17,633 nucleotides of DNA from contig JAYZJV010000053.1 in NCBI GenBank assembly GCA_036164085.1, positions 1 to 17,633 on the forward strand. The letters are read 5' to 3'. The DNA is from TMED-70 sp036164085 (lineage in GTDB: Bacteria > Chloroflexota > Dehalococcoidia > Lucifugimonadales > Lucifugimonadaceae). Of this stretch, positions 14,380 through 17,633 are shown one piece after another (position 1 is the stretch's first letter; each line of letters starts with the position of its first letter). A program made the translations under genes and the position numbers. Under the pieces are notes generated by a model that was given only the letters and a program-made list of their open reading frames with translations, was not told the origin of the DNA and ran no database searches.

Positions 14380-15092
14380 TATGATCTAGCTTCAATCATT
14401 CTAAATGATTCTCCATATTCAAAATTAAAATCTACTGCTGATTTTTTTAGTCTTTGTAAAATATTATTCGCATATTCAGATCCAAGGCTTAATCCAGGTA
14501 ATTGACTTTCATGTTTTGATAATGACTCTACTTTTTTGAGTTCATAGGATGTGACGTCCACACAAATATTAGGTTCATCGCTACCCCAAAATAATAATTT
14601 TTTTACTTTATGTGGTTGAATTTCTTGATTTAATTGTTCAGTAAAATGTAAATGGTCTCTAGCATAAGGATATATAGCATCCATAACAGAAAATCCTAAA
14701 TTTCTATGATCTCTGTGAAGAAAGCTTTTCATTCTAAATGGATCGTGTGTAAAAACTATTTCAGGTTTGTATTTTCTTATGTTGTAAACTAAGTCAGAAA
14801 GAAGTGATTTGTTTGATTCTAATTCTCCATCAATATAGTTTAAGGAAACTATATCGCTCACTCCAAGAGCCCTAGCGGCTTCAATTTGTTCCTCAGACCT
14901 TATATCCACAATTTTTTTGCTAGTCATTTCTAAATCATTTGACCCACTTGAACCAGTTGTTGCTAGAACATAAACTATATCAGCATCGTTATCGATCCAT
15001 TTAGCAACTGTTCCACCTGTACCTATTTCTGCATCGTCTGGATGAGCAAAAATAACCATTGCTTTTTTTGGGATTTCTAGGAATTCATTCAT
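14379..15092 (-). CDS. PIG-L/LmbE-family deacetylase
   Basis: The predicted 237-residue zinc-dependent amidase removes an N-acetyl group, typically from N-acetylglucosamine-containing molecules. The metal-binding motif AHPDDAEIGTGGT is at 16-28, with His17, Asp19/Asp20 and a third ligand His129 in HRDHR (126-130). The surrounding FTHDP, LLFWGSDEPNICVDVT and KHESQ segments are typical. Relatives include BshB/MshB of thiol biosynthesis and GlcNAc-phosphatidylinositol de-N-acetylase. Nothing here selects among these. It is the first gene of a two-gene minus-strand unit and is followed with a one-base overlap by the CpsB-like protein, which hints that the two act on a common sugar-containing substrate. 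No ribosome binding site precedes the ATG at 15092; TAATTT lies 6 bases upstream. Confidence 0.9.
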   Translation of the reverse strand: MNEFLEIPKKAMVIFAHPDDAEIGTGGTVAKWIDNDADIVYVLATTGSSGSNDLEMTSKKIVDIRSEEQIEAARALGVSDIVSLNYIDGELESNKSLLSDLVYNIRKYKPEIVFTHDPFRMKSFLHRDHRNLGFSVMDAIYPYARDHLHFTEQLNQEIQPHKVKKLLFWGSDEPNICVDVTSYELKKVESLSKHESQLPGLSLGSEYANNILQRLKKSAVDFNFEYGESFRMIEARS

Positions 15093-15162
15093 TTTTATAA
15101 ATTAATCTTTTTTATCATACAATTATTTCATTTTATTAGAAAAAAAATCAATATAGTATATA

Positions 15163-15179
15163 TGTAATATTAAATTACA
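15163..15179 (+). promoter_or_regulatory. Palindromic operator candidate upstream of glyA
   Basis: TGTAATATTAAATTACA is a perfect inverted repeat with 6-base arms (TGTAAT/ATTACA) around a 5-base centre. It ends 14 bases before the glyA start. TATAGT at 15152-15157 could be a -10 box, which would place the palindrome over the transcription start and suit a repressor. The binding protein cannot be named from sequence. Confidence 0.45.
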
Positions 15180-15193
15180 ACGGCTAAATCCAA

Positions 15194-16411
15194 ATGAATA
15201 ATACTGATATTGAAATAGAAAATATTCTAGAAGAAGAACAGAAAAGACAGAGAAACTCTGCTGTATTTATAGCTTCAGAAAACTATGCTTCAAGTTCTGT
15301 AAGAAAATATACATCTTCAATCTTGACTAATAAATATGCTGAAGGATATCCAGGGCAAAGATATTATGCTGGTTGTGAATATGCTGATCAAGCTGAAAAT
15401 TTAGCTATAGATAGGGGAAAAAAAATCTTTGAGAGTCAGCATATTAATGTGCAACCACATTCAGGTTCTCAAGCTAATATGGCTGTCTACATTGGTTTAT
15501 TAAATCCAGGAGATAAAATACTAAGTTTGTCATTAGATCACGGAGGCCACTTATCACATGGTCATAATGTAAATTTTTCTGGAAAAATATATGAAATTCA
15601 TAATTATTTTTTGGATAAAGAAACGGAAATGATTGATTTTAATTCTCTTCAAAAGATTGCAGAAGAAATTAAACCAAAGCTTATTATTTGTGGATATTCA
15701 GCTTATTCAAGAATTATTGATTTTGAAAGATTTAAGGAAATAGCAGATTCTGTAAATGCTTTGTTAATGGCAGATATTGCTCATATAGCTGGATTGGTTG
15801 TAGCAAAACAACATCCTTCTCCGGTAAATATTGCAGATATAATTACTTCAACGACACATAAAACACTTCGAGGACCTAGAGGAGGAATTGCTATAATCAA
15901 GAACTCCCTTTCTAAAAAATATGACAGAGGAATCTTCCCAGCTGTTCAAGGTGGACCAATAATGAACAACATTTTGGCAAAAGCAGTAGCATTTAAAGAA
16001 GCATCATCTAATGAATTTGTTCAGTATTCCAAAGATATAATTAATAACGCTCAAATTTTGTGTGAATTTTTTAAGGAAAAAAAATTAAGAATTGTTTCTG
16101 ACAAAACAGAAAATCATTTAATGTTGATAGATACTAGATCAGTAAATTTAAGTGGAGCTGAAGCTGAAGAGAAATTAAATTCTGTGGGAATAATAGTAAA
16201 TAAAAATGCTATTCCGTTTGATCCAGAGCCTCCAAAAATTACCTCGGGGATAAGAATAGGGACACCTGCAATCACAACTAGAAAAATATCTAAAAATGAT
16301 TTATTGAGTGTAGGAGAACTTATATATGAAACACTAACAACTGATATAGAAAAAAATTCTAATATAAAAAAACAAGTTCATGAAATTATGAATAAATTGC
16401 CACTTCCATAA
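15194..16411 (+). CDS. glyA: Serine hydroxymethyltransferase
   Basis: This PLP enzyme is predicted to convert serine and tetrahydrofolate to glycine and 5,10-methylene-tetrahydrofolate, the main source of one-carbon units. The product is 405 residues, slightly short of the usual 410-430. Conserved segments are FIASENYAS at 25-33, LTNKYAEGYPGQRYYAGCEYAD at 44-65, VQPHSGSQAN at 86-95, DIAHIAG with Asp194 and His197, and the PLP lysine Lys223 in STTHKTLRGPRGG. RIGTPAITTR near 354-363 carries the carboxylate-binding Arg. It is flanked by its own promoter region with a palindrome and by a separate promoter for rpsF, so it is probably a single-gene unit. No clear ribosome binding site is seen before the ATG. 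Confidence 0.97.
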   Translation: MNNTDIEIENILEEEQKRQRNSAVFIASENYASSSVRKYTSSILTNKYAEGYPGQRYYAGCEYADQAENLAIDRGKKIFESQHINVQPHSGSQANMAVYIGLLNPGDKILSLSLDHGGHLSHGHNVNFSGKIYEIHNYFLDKETEMIDFNSLQKIAEEIKPKLIICGYSAYSRIIDFERFKEIADSVNALLMADIAHIAGLVVAKQHPSPVNIADIITSTTHKTLRGPRGGIAIIKNSLSKKYDRGIFPAVQGGPIMNNILAKAVAFKEASSNEFVQYSKDIINNAQILCEFFKEKKLRIVSDKTENHLMLIDTRSVNLSGAEAEEKLNSVGIIVNKNAIPFDPEPPKITSGIRIGTPAITTRKISKNDLLSVGELIYETLTTDIEKNSNIKKQVHEIMNKLPLP

Positions 16412-16449
16412 ATAATTGATTTTATAGAGAGCATTTATATAGAAATCGA

Positions 16450-16458
16450 TGTTATAAT
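16450..16458 (+). promoter_or_regulatory. Extended -10 promoter of the rpsF-ssb-rpsR operon
   Basis: TGTTATAAT combines the extended -10 dinucleotide TG (16450-16451) with a perfect TATAAT at 16453-16458, 38 bases before the rpsF start. No convincing -35 box is present, which extended -10 promoters can tolerate. It lies in the 84-base spacer after glyA and would give an untranslated leader of roughly 30 bases containing the GGGA ribosome binding site. Confidence 0.55.
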
Positions 16459-16495
16459 TTTATACATCATAAAACCAATTGAAAAAGGGAAAATT

Positions 16496-16813
16496 TTGAA
16501 AAGATATGAATTAATGTGGATTATAGGTGGCATACTTGATGATAAATCTGTCGAAGAATCATTATCTAATGTGACTAAATCCATATCATTGCCTAAAAAA
16601 TGCAAAGTAATTAAAGCAGAACTGTGGGCTAAAAGAAAATTATCATATGAAATAGGAAATTTTGAAGAGGGAACATATTTTTTAGCGGATCTTGAATCAG
16701 AACCAGAATCTATTTCTCAAATAGAAAATATTTTAAAAGAAAACGAAGCTGTTATTCGGCACTTGGTTACAATAAAAGAAAAATTTAAACCCTACAAAGT
16801 TAATACAAAATAA
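16496..16813 (+). CDS. rpsF: 30S ribosomal protein bS6
   Basis: The predicted 105-residue protein of the small subunit platform binds next to bS18. The N-terminal KRYELMWIIGG is the typical S6 opening. AELWAKRKLSYEIGNFEEGTYFLADLES in the middle matches the conserved W-G-[KR]-[KR]-x-L-[AS]-Y-x-I region of the family, here with Ala instead of Gly after Trp. NEAVIRHLVTIKEKF matches the N-x-x-V-x-R-x-L-x-x-x segment. The start is a TTG at 16496 with GGGA 7 bases upstream, supported by the family N-terminus. It is the first gene of the conserved rpsF-ssb-rpsR order. Confidence 0.95.
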   Translation: MKRYELMWIIGGILDDKSVEESLSNVTKSISLPKKCKVIKAELWAKRKLSYEIGNFEEGTYFLADLESEPESISQIENILKENEAVIRHLVTIKEKFKPYKVNTK

Positions 16814-16822
16814 GGAGAAAAA

Positions 16823-17302
16823 TTGAGTCTAAATCAAATATTACTTATAGGAAATTGTGGGTCTGATCCAGAAATGAGATACACTCCTAATGGAGCTATG
16901 GTAGTAAATTTTAGCTTGGCAGTCAACTCATACAGAAACGGTTCTGACGGAGAGCAAATCCAAGAAACAGAATGGTTTAGGATTTCATGTTGGAATAAAA
17001 CAGCAGAATCTGTAAACCAATTTCTTCAAAAAGGTTCAAGATGTTTTGTTGAAGGAAGGTTCAGATCAAGTACCTATACAGCTAATGATGGTACACAAAA
17101 ACAATCAAATGAAGTGACTGCTTTTAGAGTGATTTTCTTAGATAGAAATACTGATTCATCAGGCAATGATGGAAATTTCTCTCAAACCCAGAATATGGAT
17201 AATCTCCAATCAGAACCTAATCAAACTAATGAATTTGGAAATAATCAACCTCAAACGTCTTCTGAAAGTGAAGCAGATGACGCTGAGGAATTACCGTGGT
17301 AG
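16823..17302 (+). CDS. ssb: Single-stranded DNA-binding protein
   Basis: The predicted 159-residue protein coats single-stranded DNA during replication, recombination and repair. The OB-fold covers about residues 1-110: LNQILLIGNCGSDPEMRYTPNG, then ETEWFRISCWNKTAESVNQFLQKGSRCFVEGRF, and EVTAFRVIFLDR. A Gln/Asn/Ser-rich flexible linker follows. The acidic tip ends DDAEELPW, equivalent to the DDDIPF partner-recruiting tip of E. coli SSB but with a terminal Trp instead of Phe. The start is a TTG at 16823 with AAGGAG overlapping the rpsF stop codon, a strong site. It sits between rpsF and rpsR, the usual arrangement. Confidence 0.96.
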   Translation: MSLNQILLIGNCGSDPEMRYTPNGAMVVNFSLAVNSYRNGSDGEQIQETEWFRISCWNKTAESVNQFLQKGSRCFVEGRFRSSTYTANDGTQKQSNEVTAFRVIFLDRNTDSSGNDGNFSQTQNMDNLQSEPNQTNEFGNNQPQTSSESEADDAEELPW

Positions 17303-17314
17303 AAAAGGAATAAA

Positions 17315-17633
17315 ATGACTACAAATAGACAAAACTCTAGAAGAAACAATTTTTCTTTTGAATTTAGAGCTAGAAAAAAACCTATTTCAAAGGTTATAAA
17401 AGGGTTACCTGTGGATTACAAAGATGTAGATGTTTTGCTTTCATATATTTCTGATAGGGCAAAAATTAGTAGTTCTTATAGGACAGGAAATGCTGCAAAG
17501 GATCACAGAAGTTTAACTAAAGCAATAAAAAGAGCTAGGCACATGGCTCTGTTACCTATATCTCATGAACATGATACCGTTAGATCAGCTGTAGAAGAAT
17601 CAACTGAAGAAGCTGTAGAAGAATCAACTGAAG
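17315..17633 (+). CDS. rpsR: 30S ribosomal protein bS18, 3' end outside window
   Basis: The frame starts at ATG 17315 behind AAAAGGAA and stays open to the edge, giving 106 visible residues. LPVDYKDVDVLLSYISDRAKI at 31-51, a TG at 57-58, and HRSLTKAIKRARHMALLPISHEH at 64-86 are the bS18 core that binds 16S rRNA and bS6. The usual protein ends within a few residues after LLP..... Here it continues for at least 20 more, ending in an acidic tandem repeat of AVEESTEE. The N-terminal arm (MTTNRQNSRRNNFSF) is basic and polar, with no zinc-binding Cys. The core assignment is secure, and the position after ssb supports it. The end of the tail is unknown. Confidence 0.93.
   Translation, partial: MTTNRQNSRRNNFSFEFRARKKPISKVIKGLPVDYKDVDVLLSYISDRAKISSSYRTGNAAKDHRSLTKAIKRARHMALLPISHEHDTVRSAVEESTEEAVEESTE
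17588..17633 (+). repeat. 24-base tandem repeat in the rpsR tail, cut by the window edge
   Basis: A 24-base unit beginning GCTGTAGAAGAATCAACTGA is followed at once by a second copy that is identical over the 22 bases visible. The unit length is a multiple of three, so each copy adds eight residues (AVEESTEE). More copies may lie beyond the edge. Confidence 0.85.

Overview
The window is AT-rich (about 30% G+C by eye) bacterial DNA. It is densely coded and carries 19 protein genes, two of them cut by the window edges. I see no rRNA, tRNA, CRISPR array, insertion sequence or phage gene. The gene content is mostly core metabolism. An R3H-domain AAA ATPase placed directly before tmk, PdxS/PdxT-type vitamin B6 synthesis, and an SSB ending in ELPW would suit a low-GC, streamlined member of the Chloroflexota (SAR202/Dehalococcoidia-like marine lineages). 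That placement is inferred from gene families only. Four of 19 genes appear to use TTG starts, and three of four convergent gene pairs overlap at their 3' ends, which points to a compact genome.

Layout. Positions 1-501: 3' part of an RraA-family gene, followed by a 282-base gap with no convincing gene. 784-2931: divergent EamA permease and MFS exporter. 2921-4009: an AlkA-type DNA glycosylase diverging from a Nudix hydrolase. 4002-11009: a seven-gene minus-strand cluster transcribed rph, eno, gap, pdxS, pdxT, R3H-ATPase, tmk. 11086-13659: a plus-strand cluster of ketopantoate reductase-like enzyme, second RraA-family enzyme and branched-chain aminotransferase. 13639-15092: a minus-strand pair of a PIG-L/LmbE deacetylase and a degenerate CpsB/PHP-like protein. 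15194-16411: glyA. 16496-17633: the conserved rpsF-ssb-rpsR group, with rpsR running off the edge.

How the genes work together. PdxS/PdxT make pyridoxal phosphate, the cofactor of both the aminotransferase and GlyA in this window. gap and eno supply lower glycolysis or gluconeogenesis. The cofactor-binding residues of the GAPDH look NADP(H)-type, which would suit a biosynthetic role. The reductase, RraA-like enzyme and aminotransferase all handle branched or 2-oxo acids and may form one small pathway.

The best leads are these: the NADP-type GAPDH signature; the full-length CpsB-family protein that has lost several metal-binding histidines and is coupled to a deacetylase; a perfect palindrome just upstream of glyA; a dyad in the pdxS leader; and a 24-base tandem repeat that encodes an acidic extension on ribosomal protein S18. 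I do not see a clearly new defence or mobile system.
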